A stretch of DNA of 64,000 nucleotides from Pteria penguin (taxonomy: Eukaryota > Mollusca > Bivalvia > Pterioida > Pteriidae): the NCBI GenBank assembly GCA_035048485.1, contig CM068583.1, forward strand, positions 46,815,790 to 46,879,789, in the 5' to 3' direction. A program made the translations under genes and the position numbers. Position 1 is the stretch's first letter, and every line of letters begins with the position of its first letter. The notes beneath the pieces are model-generated. The model saw only the letters and a program-made list of their open reading frames with translations. It was not told the origin of the DNA and did not search any database. Positions 23,344 through 34,159 of the stretch are shown piece by piece.

Positions 23344-24447
23344 AAGAAAAAAGAGGAGTTACTGGCTCAGTTATGTGGCAAAAGTCACCATGGAGCTATA
23401 AAATACATGAATATAAATAATATACTAGAACATATAACACATTACAAAAATATTTGATTGTAGTGCAATTATGATACCGACTTAGGACGGTCATTTAATT
23501 TGACAAAAGCCAAACAAATGGTGTGGTTAACCGGTTTACGGGCCACCTTCCCACTCACCGTAACAGCAGAACAATCAAAGGGCGTACAGTTAAAAAATTA
23601 TAAATAATCCTCCATGTAAAGAACAAGGGTCAACAGGTATCGCATATTGAGAGGTCATAGAAATATAAACACGTAAGATATTGTAAAACACATAATGGTA
23701 TAAAAATAAAATGCGACATCAACATGATAAACCGTGCTCTGCCAGTCTGAAAGCGAGCTAAGACCCTAGATCTGTAGGAGTCCCGACTAACAGTCAGAGG
23801 GGACGAGGTTCAGGACCATGTCTCCTCTGAAAGAGGTTTGGACAAGGCCCGTCATATAGTCCCCACCGCCCTGTTAGTCAGCGTGCAACGTTCAAGTAAA
23901 AGTCTGCATAAGGCTGTAGATGGGCCAAATACAAGACCTATAGTCTTTTTGAAGATCTCAATATCATATTGTCTATTTAGGAGACGTTTGACTATTTTAT
24001 TACATGATAAAATAACGTTATCGGAGCCTTTTACTTTCCTTAGTTTATATACGAGATCACCGTAAAAATTAGGATGGGAAATTCCATTGGATACATACTG
24101 TTGAAAAGAAATATTTCCAAATTTAGATAGAAGTTCTGAATAAGATCTGAAGAATTTGCCGAATGTTTTTCTTAGCTTGTGATATCTGTAACCCTGAGTT
24201 AAAAGTTTAGTAGTAATTTGTAAATGTCGTTTATGAAAGTCCAAACATCGGTGCAGCCTCTGACAAATCGAACTAATTGAGATATACATGTATAGATACC
24301 ATATGATGGGAGTCGAGGGACATCGCCATCCAAGTAAGGGAAATTTACAATAGGAAATCAAAAATCCTCACGTTTATCATAAATATTATTATATGATGTA
24401 TATTGTTTGTTGGAAAAGAATCCAGAGATTGGAAGTACATATGTACA
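23344..24447 (-). mobile_element. PLE family A, reversed, internally deleted copy (A4)
   Basis: Read on the minus strand it starts at GTACATATGTACTTCCAATC (motif A to B linker) and jumps by deletion from the ACAAACAATATAC region straight to ATTTATGATAAACGTGAGG. RT motifs B and C are therefore missing. The rest is open for 169 residues (24361-23852), including LLTQGYRYHKLRKTFGKFF and ending CTLTNRAVGTI. The 3' UTR ends at AACTCCTCTTTTTTCTT (23344). The hairpin is at 23783-23881. Confidence 0.85.
23783..23881 (-). ncRNA. PLE-A stop-codon hairpin (copy A4)
   Basis: Same four nested helices as at 39131, read on the minus strand; the outer helix is CTGACTAACAG with CTGTTAGTCGG. Confidence 0.6.
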
Positions 24448-25300
24448 AGTAACAAGAGTAGCATCAAAATTTGCCCAAACAATATACTTTGTATATTGCA
24501 GTCACCAGTGGTGACAAAGAAGAAGGATAGATCTTTACTTTAACAAAAACTTCAAAGTGTGCTGTAAGACTTCGATAAGACTAAGCACGTTAAAGAAACA
24601 TCTCAGAACGATGTATGATGAATCGTGGGATGAATACTTCTGTGTGAAAACATAATGCATAATTCTATCTACAAAATCTCTATTTGGGAATGGGCTTAAA
24701 AGTTCTTTGTGCATAAGGTAATCCGAGTGGTATACAATATACAAATGTTCCTCAGTTATAAATTTTAACGTCATACACATTATTATTAATAAAAAAATAT
24801 CTCCACGAAAAGCTGATGCAACGTACAATGTTAAATTATTGAATCAACCTGACATATAAATTTAGATTGATAAATGCTGAACTTAAAGATAATAATAACC
24901 AGAATAATTTACTTGAACTACCATATAAATAAAGCCAAGCTAGGCAATCTCTTATGGAATCTGGTATGATGCTTTTAAGTTCCTCATTTAATTATTCAGT
25001 TTTTTAACATTACAGTTATATTATTATTCAATATATCTAAAGAGATAGTTGAGTTACATAGTTTTGAACAAATTTTTATTGCCTTTGCCATATTGCATAG
25101 ATACACTGTTTTCAAACTCAGTTTTCAGTCCTTTTATAGGCATCATTTATGCTATACAGACGTACCTGTGTTCATAGTGGGACAAGGTTAGGATTTTTAC
25201 CTCTTTTCTACAATGGCAAAGGTTTCCTAAAATGAGAACTTCAATTCCTTAGTTTCGGCAAACCACAGCAATACTGAAATAAGAATTTTTAATTATAAGT
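24448..25300. other. Unassigned sequence
   Basis: A minus-strand open frame of 97 codons (24535-24828) has no recognisable motif or clear splice sites. No feature called. Confidence 0.4.
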
Positions 25301-25344
25301 AAAAGATCACAAACACTCTGTAGTGCAAAGTTTCGGCTTCACGG

Positions 25345-25512
25345 CCTTTATCAAGCAATACAAGAGATGACAAATATAAAGCTTTGTAAAATCCATGTCT
25401 ATGTTTCAAAAATGTTAAATTATTAAAATTTTCAAAAAAGTATTTTTGAAACATAGACATGGATTTGATATAGCTTTATATTTGTCATCACTTGTATTGC
25501 TTGATAAAGGAC
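25345..25512. repeat. Near-perfect palindrome, ~69-bp arms, ~29-bp loop
   Basis: The left arm (CCTTTATCAAGCAATACAAG ... ATCCATGTCTATGTTTCAAA) pairs with the right arm (TTTGAAACATAGACATGGAT ... CTTGTATTGCTTGATAAAGG) with few mismatches. A foldback of this size could be the end-to-end joint of two inverted PLE termini. Confidence 0.85.
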
Positions 25513-25559
25513 GTGATATTGTAGGCACAAAATTTATGTCATCTGAAAACTCGCTATGA

Positions 25560-26450
25560 ATTCCGTCTACAAAATGTGCAGAGGAATATGCCAGGAGATG
25601 GTCAAAAAGGGAAAAAGTGGAGCCTGACACTCTCTCCGAACTACAGACTACTCAAAAGAAGAATCGGGCGTCTCAGGCATTCGGTAAGAACCAGACATGA
25701 GTCTATCTTTAGTGACCCTGATGTAGCCAGAGAACTCTCTGAACTCCACGAACAATTTATTATTGTCCCAGCTGACAAAGCAGCAAAAAATTATACCTTC
25801 GTTTGCAAAAGATTTTACATTAATTGTCAGTTAGAGGAACTTAGATTACACTCTGCACCTGGAAATCCAACATACACACAAACAAATTTATCTATTTCTG
25901 AAATACTTCAAAACCACAAATCTGTCCTCGAGTCTTTTAGAATTACCACGACAAACTGTGACCTTTTATTACCTTATATTTATTGGATTCCAAAAATGCA
26001 CAAAACCCCTTACAAACATCGTTTCATTGCTGGTTCTTCCAGGTGTACTACCAAACCTCTATCCATATTGCTAACGAAGATATTGACACACATCAAGCAT
26101 GGTCTTCACATTTACTGTGATACCGCATACTCCAGAAGCGGAATAAATCAGATGTGGATCCTCAAGAATTCTAAAGAACATTTAGAGAATCTAAAATCTC
26201 CGAGATTTAATAATATTTTCAGCATCAAATCTTTTGACTTTTCCACGCTCTCCACTACAATTCTGCATCAAAAGCAGATTTGCCACAAATAAACCATAGA
26301 AATGGAAATCGTAGATATAAATATCTTGTCATTGGGCGGGAAGATACATATTTTGTAAAAGAACACTATGATGCAAAACACAAGTATATCGAAGATCAAA
26401 TTATCAAAATGCTGGAATTTTTAATAGACAATATTTTCGTGGTGTTACCC
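25560..26450 (+). pseudogene. PLE family C/D reverse transcriptase, N-terminal two thirds
   Basis: An open frame of 238 codons (25576-26292) carries FIIVPADKAAKNYTFVCKRF (RT1-like), LPYIYWIPKMHKTPYKHRFI and AGSSRCTTKPLS (motif 2 region) and KSFDFSTLS (motif A, with the usual Leu-Tyr changed). After a frame change near 26280 it continues as NGNRRYKYLVIGREDTYFVK and MLEFLIDNIFVV. It then stops abruptly at 26445, before motif B (the PMGTNCAP block), where it abuts an unrelated CTCTCCGAACACCTGGTCTC block. The element should encode an RT that copies its own RNA at the target; this copy is truncated. Confidence 0.8.
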
Positions 26451-26600
26451 TCTCCGAACACCTGGTCTCACCTCGGAATTTTTCAGTACTTCGGGGTTCA
26501 CAACAGTTCCTTTTTGAAACTTACACGATTTTGTATCTGTCCTTGGACTTAGAGAATGATTAACGGTTTGGTACTTCTACGATATTGACTTAAACTCTTG
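26451..26600 (+). mobile_element. PLE-associated dispersed block
   Basis: CTCCGAACACCTGGTCTCACC followed 100 bp later by GGTTTGGTACTTCTACGATA and TTGACT is a diverged form of the block at 12120 and 41995. It replaces the missing 3' part of the RT. Confidence 0.5.
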
Positions 26601-26883
26601 TTTGGCTACCGGCTTTCTCTATCCATGGCCTTTACACAAGCCTCACGCTTATTCTCGGGAAATGTAAAGAATCTTAGTTTATGGTCCTTTGCCTTTGACT
26701 TACACGGGTAAACAAATTCCACCAAACTATTCTTAAAGCTTAGCTAAGAAATCCAGATGCAATCTGTTACACGCAGGCGCAAGGTAATCTCGAAGCTACA
26801 TTTACAAGGTTAATTAGATGTGAAATCTTACAGTATAATGTATTAAGAGTATCCATGAGTACTCCTACATCTGGTCTATATGG

Positions 26884-27440
26884 AATACCTCCCTCATGCA
26901 TAGCTCTGTCCTTAGATATATTCTTTGGTTCACTTTTCGGTCATTTTGGTTTCAACACTGCTCTTCAAATATTTATATATTTTGAGAATTCCAATCATTT
27001 GGCCACGAACATCACTGAAGAGACATAAGTTGTCGAAATGCGCATATGGTGCACTAAATGGTAAGGTATATATGTTCTATATTTATTATAACCACTAGGC
27101 CGGTATCACTGGTCGTGGACTGATAGGCCCCGAGGGCATCATATGTCTAGTTTTCAGTGCTTTTGTACTGACATGAGATATATACTTCAAATTTTCAGTT
27201 ATCAAATTAAGTAAATCACTCTAAAACTAAGGAATATCTCCCTCATTCATAGCTCTGTCCTTAGATAGATTCTTTGGTTCACTTTTCGGTCATTTTGGTT
27301 TCAACACTGCTCTTCAAATATTTATATATTTTGAGAATTCCAATCATTTGGCATCGCTGAAGAGACATAAATTGTCGAAATGTGCATATGGTGCACTAAA
27401 TGATAAGGTATATATGATCTATATTTATTGTAATGCATAC
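26884..27440 (+). mobile_element. Duplicated pLTR-like PLE terminus with hammerhead-like ends
   Basis: Two copies, about 26884-27092 and 27229-27432, share CCTCCCTCATGCATAGCTCT, TTCACTTTTCGGTCATTTTG, GAATTCCAATCATTTGGC and the terminal CTGAAGAGACATAAGTTGTC GAAAT motif. Direct duplication of terminal sequence matches the pseudo-LTR organisation known for PLEs. The hammerhead-like cores are at 27015-27056 and 27357-27400. Confidence 0.6.
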
Positions 27441-27615
27441 ATTGGGATGGTAACATTTGCCGAACGTTAGTATTTTATCACGTGACAATAGTAGGCAGTC
27501 AAAAATGTGTCGACGAAGGGCCAACCATCCACCAACATTAGGCCTATTTAAACACGCTATCTGGGATAAGACGTTTTTAAATACATCAACGAATATCAGT
27601 ACATGTATACGGTTT

Positions 27616-27668
27616 AATTAAGTACACCAGATGCGCATGTCGACAACTTATGTCTCTTCAGTGATGCC
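27616..27668 (-). mobile_element. PLE pLTR terminus scrap, reversed
   Basis: On the minus strand: GGGCATCACTGAAGAGACAT, AAGTTGTCGACATGCGCAT, CTGGTGTACTTAA. The hammerhead-like GAAA is changed to GACA. Confidence 0.5.
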
Positions 27669-27807
27669 CATAGCCGAATGATAGGAAACCTAATGATATA
27701 CAGGCATTTGAAGAGCAGATTTAAAACCACAATGGCCGGAAAGGTGAACCAGATAAGATTTATAGATGTAATTCATATTATTATACTATGGGTTTCAAAT
27801 ATATTAA

Positions 27808-28082
27808 GCCGGCGTGGCCTAGTGGTATCGCGTCGGACTCCTGATCGGGAGGCCGGGGTTCGAGTCCCGCTCTGGTCATGCCGGTGTCATGTCTTTCGGA
27901 TGAGACAGTAAAAACCGAGGCCCCGTGTCGTGGTATGCATGGCACGTTAAAGATCCCTCACTGCTTCGGGTGGGTCCGTTGCAAAGGTCAAAATTTGTAT
28001 GCCCCGCATCAGGCAGATGCCGTCACCATATACGTGAAATATTCGTGGTGTGACGTGTAAAACAAAAATCAATCAATCAAAT
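27808..28082 (+). mobile_element. tRNA-derived SINE, copy 1
   Basis: The head has A box TGGCCTAGTGG and B box GGTTCGAGTCC, followed by a body with TCATGTCTTTCGGATGAGAC, AAAGATCCCTCACTGCTTCG and GTGTGACGTG. The tail is (AATC)n. Flanks CAAATATATTAA (left) and CAAATATATAAA (right, from 28078) form a target-site duplication with one mismatch. Transcribed by RNA polymerase III and moved by LINE machinery, as known for the class. Open frames through it are not genes. Confidence 0.9.
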
Positions 28083-28214
28083 ATATAAATTTAACGTATA
28101 TTATTATACTCTGGTCTTCAAGATATATAACTATAACGTATATTATTATACTCTGGTCTTCAAGATATATAACTATAACGTATATTATTATACATTGGTC
28201 CTTAAGATACATAA
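28082..28214. repeat. ~42-bp tandem repeat, three copies
   Basis: AACGTATATTATTATACTCT GGTCTTCAAGATATATAACT recurs three times immediately after the SINE. Confidence 0.85.
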
Positions 28215-28428
28215 CTGTAATTTTCCTAAACTGATATTATTTTAAGATCACCGGTTTTCTAGTGCAAATCAGATCGGATCAGATAAATTAATCAAAATTA
28301 ACAGAAATGTAATTCGTTTTCACTTTAATTCCTGTATCTATATGATGCTAACTTTGTCTGAAATTTTGAGTATATATAATGTCATAATTAGACATTGAAC
28401 CATTTCTTACTTTATATGTACATTTTGA

Positions 28429-28986
28429 GTGTCTAAAGTGATCACTTTTTATGATTTATATATTGAATTAGTTCCAATTCTTCCGCTAAATACTTTACAG
28501 TTGAGTATAATTCAACGGACCTTTGAACCAAAAAATCTTAAACAATTAATTACATCTGCCAAATCAAATTTTAATACTGAGGAATCGGAAAATATAGGTG
28601 TAACAAAATGCAAAAATAAAAAATGTAAGGTTTGTGATATAATTATGGAAGGAAATGAGTATAATTTCAAAAATGGAAACGTTCAATTCCTAGTAAAACG
28701 AAAACTAACTTGCAATTCTAAAAATGCAATATATATCATATCATGTGACAAATGTAAAGAAGAATATATTGGGTCAACACAATGTTTAAATCACAGAGTA
28801 GCTTTACATAAAAGCAATATAAAACACTCACAAAACCGAGTGTTATTTGTGAGCAAACACCTTCACCATTGTAGTAATAGCAAATTTAAGGTTATGCCTA
28901 TATACCAAACAGACAACTATTCGATCATTATGATCAAAGAGCAAGATTTCATCAACAAATATAAACCTTCCCTTAACAAAACATAG
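28429..28986 (+). pseudogene. PLE C-terminal CxxC linker and GIY-YIG endonuclease (family F)
   Basis: An open frame of 185 codons ends at 28986. It holds the Cys-rich linker TKCKNKKCKVC. Next is a GIY-YIG nuclease: AIYIISCDKCKEEYIGST (the GIY and YIG strands), LNHRVALHKSNI (catalytic Arg region), VSKHLHHC and IKEQDFINKYKPSLN (catalytic Glu). This endonuclease nicks the target DNA in PLE integration. No RT lies upstream, so this is the 3' end of a 5'-truncated element. The nuclease part itself is intact. A hammerhead ribozyme follows at 29127. Confidence 0.85.
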
Positions 28987-29126
28987 CATCATCCCACGTA
29001 GTGGAATGTGAGATTATATCAGATACTTTTGTTAAAATACTTACTATATACTTTATCTGATATTCTACTGTTATCATTATTATCTAAGAATATGTATATA
29101 TACTTGCTTGTTGTATTATCATACAT

Positions 29127-29170
29127 CATTACCTGAAGAGGCTCATAATGCCGAAACACGTGTAGTAATG
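29127..29170 (+). ncRNA. Minimal type I hammerhead ribozyme of a PLE
   Basis: All invariant positions are present. Stem I is CATTAC (29127-29132) with GTAATG (29165-29170). The core is CTGAAGA (29133-29139), stem II is GGC-TCATAAT-GCC (29140-29152), and GAAA is at 29153-29156. Stem III is two base pairs (A-U, C-G) closed by ACGT, and the cleavage nucleotide is A29164 after U29163. Predicted self-cleavage is between 29164 and 29165. Short stem III forms are known in PLE-associated hammerheads and are thought to act as dimers. It sits 141 nt after the stop of the GIY-YIG frame. Confidence 0.8.
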
Positions 29171-29257
29171 GAATAAAACATGTTAAGCTTTGAAGACAAT
29201 GTTCTTATTTTTTAAAAATTGAATTTCTTTACCTTGGACATTATCTTTATCATTATT

Positions 29258-29533
<276 letters not shown>

Positions 29534-29703
29534 TCTAAAATATCGGTTAACATTCTTCAAAGAGGAATTTGAAATTGCACTAGATCCCAATATCGACCAT
29601 AATGTAATTTTTCAATTTTGTTTTGGGTGTGTTAATTATCATAAAATTAAGGAATAATTCTCTATTACACTTAACTAATATATTTTTCTTATATTTATAC
29701 CGG

Positions 29704-29708
<5 letters not shown>

Positions 29709-29762
<54 letters not shown>
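29709..29762. repeat. (AG)n microsatellite
   Basis: Pure AG dinucleotide tract. Confidence 0.95.
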
Positions 29763-29766
<4 letters not shown>

Positions 29767-29921
29767 TGTACAACTGGATATCTGGATATTTAGAATTGTT
29801 TCTTTGTTAAAATTGCTTTAAATATAAAACTAGTCATTATGCAGTCCACTAGCAACGCTATCAACGCAGTTGTAATAATATATATGAGAAGATATATACA
29901 CGATACACATGTATAAATTAA

Positions 29922-30194
29922 GCCGGCGTGGCCTAGTGGTATCGCGTCGGACTCCTGATCGGGAGGCCAGGGTTCGAGTCCCGCTCTGGTCATGCCGGTG
30001 TCATGTCTTTCGGATGAGACAGTAAAAACCGAGGCCCTGTGTCGTGGTATGCATGGCACGTTAAAGATCCCTCACTACTTCGGCTGAGTCCGTTGCAAAG
30101 GTCAAAATTTGTTTGCCCCGCATCGGGCAGATGCCGTCTCCATATACGTAAAATATTCGTGGTGTGACGTAAACATAAAAATCAATCAATCAAT
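29922..30194 (+). mobile_element. tRNA-derived SINE, copy 2
   Basis: Same family as 27808, more than 90% alike by eye, with A box TGGCCTAGTGG and B box GGTTCGAGTCC and an (ATCA)n tail. A perfect 14-bp target-site duplication, CACATGTATAAATT, is at 29906-29919 and 30195-30208, so insertion was recent and LINE-mediated. Confidence 0.9.
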
Positions 30195-30208
30195 CACATG
30201 TATAAATT

Positions 30209-31250
30209 GAATGTTCATTGTTTTAGTGATGTTCAAGATCAAAAGCGTGGAAATTCAAAGTAAAAATATTTAGCGAGCAAACCAATCACCAACCTGACCG
30301 AACAGTAAGAGCCAAAGAACGAATCTAAGTACAGAGCCATGTCTAAGGAAGTAGCCCTTAGTTTTAGAATAATTCACAAACGTTTGTCACTGTAAATTTA
30401 AAGTAAAGTTTTCAGGTGAGTACAAAGGCACTGAAAACAGGGCTTGTGATTAGTGGGAATGTATGACCATTTGAACTGTGTCATTACAAATGACCATATG
30501 TTAATGGACCCCCTTAAGTCTTCGCCTGAATTGCTGTATTAGAATGTCGAATGATGAAATAGGCCATTTACCCTCTAGAGCTATGCTATTTTTATTATTT
30601 TGAGGCGATGGAAATTTGCAACTCCTATAAAATGGAATATTTTTGTGTATCTATTGTGCTTATTCTTGTTTGCCCTGCACATAAATGGCGACTACTGATA
30701 TACAGCTAATTCAGAAGTGAAGTCTTTTCCTAACTTTGATATAAAAAACAAGAAACCAGGATCTATGTTGTTGTGACACTCACTTCACTATGACACGTTG
30801 GATAATGCATCGACTGTTTAAATCTGCCATTGTGATAATGCATTGAATGTATGTCACAAACCGTTGTAAGGGAAAATAAAACTTTGGTCAAAATTGATAA
30901 ATATTTCATCACATGAAAGATTATAAATATGCCGTGTTGTTTGTCCCGGACACGTAATTTTTAAAACATGACAGTGATTTTTAACTGCTGAAGATGAAAC
31001 ACAAGACAGATTACACTTTCTAACTGATAATATATAAAACTTTAGTCAAATTTGATAAGAATTCGTCACCAAAAAGAGTGTAAATATACCTTGTCGGATT
31101 ACCCGGACAGATAGTATTTTTAAACATGACAGTGATTCTAAGTTTACATTGTAAGTCACCGAAGATGAAGAACAAGCAAATTCAGAGGATTGTGGTCCCA
31201 TGCTTTGTGTGTTCTATCAGTAAGGGTGCAGTGATCTGTGACATATTGTC
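30209..31250. other. Mostly unassigned; one pLTR scrap
   Basis: At 30334-30375, on the minus strand, TTCTAAAACTAAGGGCTACT followed by TTCCTTAGACATGGCTCTGT matches the start of the pLTR-like unit at 27220. Nothing else recognised. Confidence 0.4.
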
Positions 31251-31254
31251 ATGG

Positions 31255-31630
31255 TTAAATATGAAGGCCCTACGTCTTACGTTTAAAAAGTTATATTGAA
31301 AGAAGGTCAAAGGTCACGGCCAAGGTCACATGATATAAATATGGTACCAACAGAAAAGTTTTGCAATTAGGGACACACATGCCAAATATGCAGGCCCTAC
31401 GTCTTACGGTTAAAAAGTTACATTGAAGTAGGTTAAAGGTCACATGATAAAAAAAAATATGGTACCAACAGAACGGTATTGCCATTAGGGACACACATGG
31501 CAAATATGAAGGCCCTGCGTCTTAAGGTTAAAAAGTTAAGACCAAGGTTAAAGTTTTTATGACAGACGGACAGACAGACGAATGAGATTTAATGTCCCAA
31601 CGCTTTCGCAAAAAGCGGGGGACAACAAGA
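31255..31630 (+). repeat. Dispersed repeat with tandem ~120-bp units rich in GGTCA half-sites
   Basis: The unit GGCCCTACGTCTTACG, TTAAAAAGTTA, AGGTCAAAGGTCAC, ATATGGTACCAACAGAA, AGGGACACACATG repeats about 2.5 times. It ends in a run of GACAGACGGACAGACAGACG and then CGCAAAAAGCGGGGGACAA. A reversed copy of the terminal part lies at 58950-59010, and a shorter related tract is at 5465-5500. A perfect DR1 (AGGTCA-A-AGGTCA) is at 31304-31316. Confidence 0.75.
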
Positions 31631-31654
31631 CGTACTGAACTTTCTAATGGACAA

Positions 31655-31795
<141 letters not shown>

Positions 31796-31799
31796 TATT

Positions 31800-32630
31800 T
31801 ATATATACCAAACCATCTGTATTCGAACGAATAATGATAGACCCTTTCACATCAATAACCCGTAAAGCTTTTGAAGTCAATATTGAATGCTCCAGGAAAA
31901 GTGATGGTGTTTACTGTATCAATACGGCACACGTCTAGCAAAATTTGTTCCTTTATAGGTACGAAACTGAATTCGAGCAAAAATATGTATGAACACGAGA
32001 ATCAACTGGTAGATGGCCTAATAATATTCAGATATATTGATGTATTGTCTGTAAACACTTTGATACACATGTACACCCTATAATATTTTCACAAACAGAA
32101 CCGTGCTTCGCACCTCTATTGAAAATTACAACCTCACTATATGGCAATTGTGACTACCTCAGATTCACTATTGTTAACTTTCCATTTAATTAAAGTAATG
32201 TTAATTCCTTTATTATCTGCGTGTGGTGCCCAACTAATCTGACTTTATAGAGTTTCTTCTGAGGACGTTCTTCATTTCCTAGGTAAAAGGAATAGTTGAT
32301 ATCACCAGGCCACGGAAAATCACGTTTGGTTTGTGGTTGTACAAATTTGCGCCATTCATTCTAATTATGACTTTTTACCTATCGCGTCAACGGTAATATC
32401 ATTACCACTTAGCAGTACTATAAGTTATGTTGGATCAAATCATCATAAAGCATCACGAGGGAAGATTCTGGTCTACACTTATATATATTTGTATTTGACG
32501 ATTGCTCGATGTCTTAGGAACTGACTCGAACCATCCGCGAGAGATTGTTTTGTTAGCACCATACATGTAAATGCAAACATGTTTCAGACTTACATAGAGC
32601 AAGCGTATTTATAAGTGTCCAATTACTTTC
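31800..32630. other. Unassigned sequence
   Basis: Short open frames only; no motif or splice structure recognised. Confidence 0.4.
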
Positions 32631-32639
32631 AATCCTTGT

Positions 32640-32890
32640 TCGTACCAAAAATTTATTCTGTAACATTTCATCTGTTTAATTGTACTGCTGTTGTGGTAGG
32701 TGGGAATTGTTAGCCTAAACTTATTAACCAGATCCCTGATCAGGGGTGATAATTGCCATATCAGTTGACTTATTTCGGTACCGCAACTGCTCTCAAATAT
32801 GTTTTATTCGCTTCTTTTTGCTTGTACTTCATATACATTGCCATTTTTTCATACAGTTAAATCATATGTTTATCTCTTCGTTTGTAGTGT
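32640..32890 (+). mobile_element. PLE 3' UTR remnant
   Basis: TTAATTGTACTGCTGTTGTG, GTAGGTGGGAATTGTTAG, CTTATTAACCAGAT, GTTGACTTATTTCGGTACCG follow the family B 3' UTR order, with decay. Confidence 0.5.
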
Positions 32891-34159
32891 AGTAAATGAA
32901 AGACACTGAGCATTGTTTGATGTAATGGTTTTCCCTGTGTCATACCATTATTATAGTGTAAACACATGATATACAAAACGTAGTGAGTTAATTGACTTTG
33001 TCATTAAGATATCAAATAAATTGGAGCATTATTTATTGTCCTACTGCGTTATGCCATAAAATAAATTAGGCAAAACGGTTACGTAAAGCACTTCTCTCTT
33101 TTAAAAAAGCTTACAAGCCATATCAGATACTTTGTATTAGCAATCCTCGAATCTTCGGAAATTGATAAAGTCCTTGAATATGCTCGTAATACCATTTTCT
33201 TTTTTCTTCTCTATTCTTGACACTTCTTCACATATGAAGTATAATCATGGATGATGCTCGTCCAAAACTTATATATAAATGTTGAATAACCTTAATACAT
33301 GAAATTTTGAAAAGATCCATGAAACTCTTGTCAAGTGGAGGAACAAACGCATGTATGTTGATATTTGAAGAGGGAAGGAAAAGCGGAGCATAAATTGTAA
33401 ATGGCTAAGAATTAGAGATAGACCTTGTCAATTGTATTCTCAGCATACATAATTCAGATATCTACCTGGATGATATTTGCAAACGATATCGATCATGTAT
33501 GAATAATCTATAAACACATCCAACTAACTGCATCGACCGAGAGTGTTACTGCTTCAATTCGAAGAGAGGTGACCCGAGTACTGTAAATAATTATATAGGA
33601 ACAACTATCGTCCATAGTATTGTTGCAAAATGGCATGTCAATAATGGTTTTGCTTTGCTGATGAAAACTGATTGTATATAAATTGAATATGATTTAATTT
33701 TTTTTTAAAAGTGTCGAAGACTAAAATATATATATATATATAAAAGCATCATTTGTGAATTTTAAGAGAGATTTTGTATGACAGAAAAGCACTTATTTAA
33801 CACACTGCATTCTCTAGGATATTACTCAAAATGTGTAAATATATTGAAAATTGTGATTATGTAAAATCTTGGTTTGGTCTACAAATCTTTTTTGCATTTC
33901 TTTAAAATATAATCAGCTGTAAAACAAAACTATACACTCTTCATCATTTTAAGTTTCATTTTGATAAAGGATATGAGAAATGTATTGAAAACGAATGATG
34001 CAGGTAATATGCGGCAATATATATATACTTTATACTCAGTTTTGCTTCAGGTATGTTGATGTAAAGGGTCATTCATGTCAATAGAATTAAAACGATATGC
34101 ATATATGAGAGGCGAAAAACTATAAAATTAAAATCATTTTATGGAAATACACAAATTTA
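32891..34159. other. Unassigned AT-rich sequence
   Basis: No exon, RNA or repeat recognised. Confidence 0.45.

Noticed and set aside
24535..24828. 97-codon minus-strand open frame
   Set aside because: No motif, no clear splice sites and strongly AT-driven composition.
25320..25366. Hammerhead ribozyme in TTGATAAAGGCC...GCCGAAAC (minus strand), also near 18890
   Set aside because: The GGC/GCC stem and GAAA are present, but the CTGANGA core is not, so catalysis is not supported.
27808..27890. Genuine tRNA genes at 27808, 29922 and 53592
   Set aside because: A and B boxes are present but each continues into a repeated SINE body with a tail and target duplications, so these are SINE heads.
27678..28060. 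Open frames across the SINE, and at 29790-30059
   Set aside because: They lie in tRNA-derived SINE sequence and recur wherever the SINE does.
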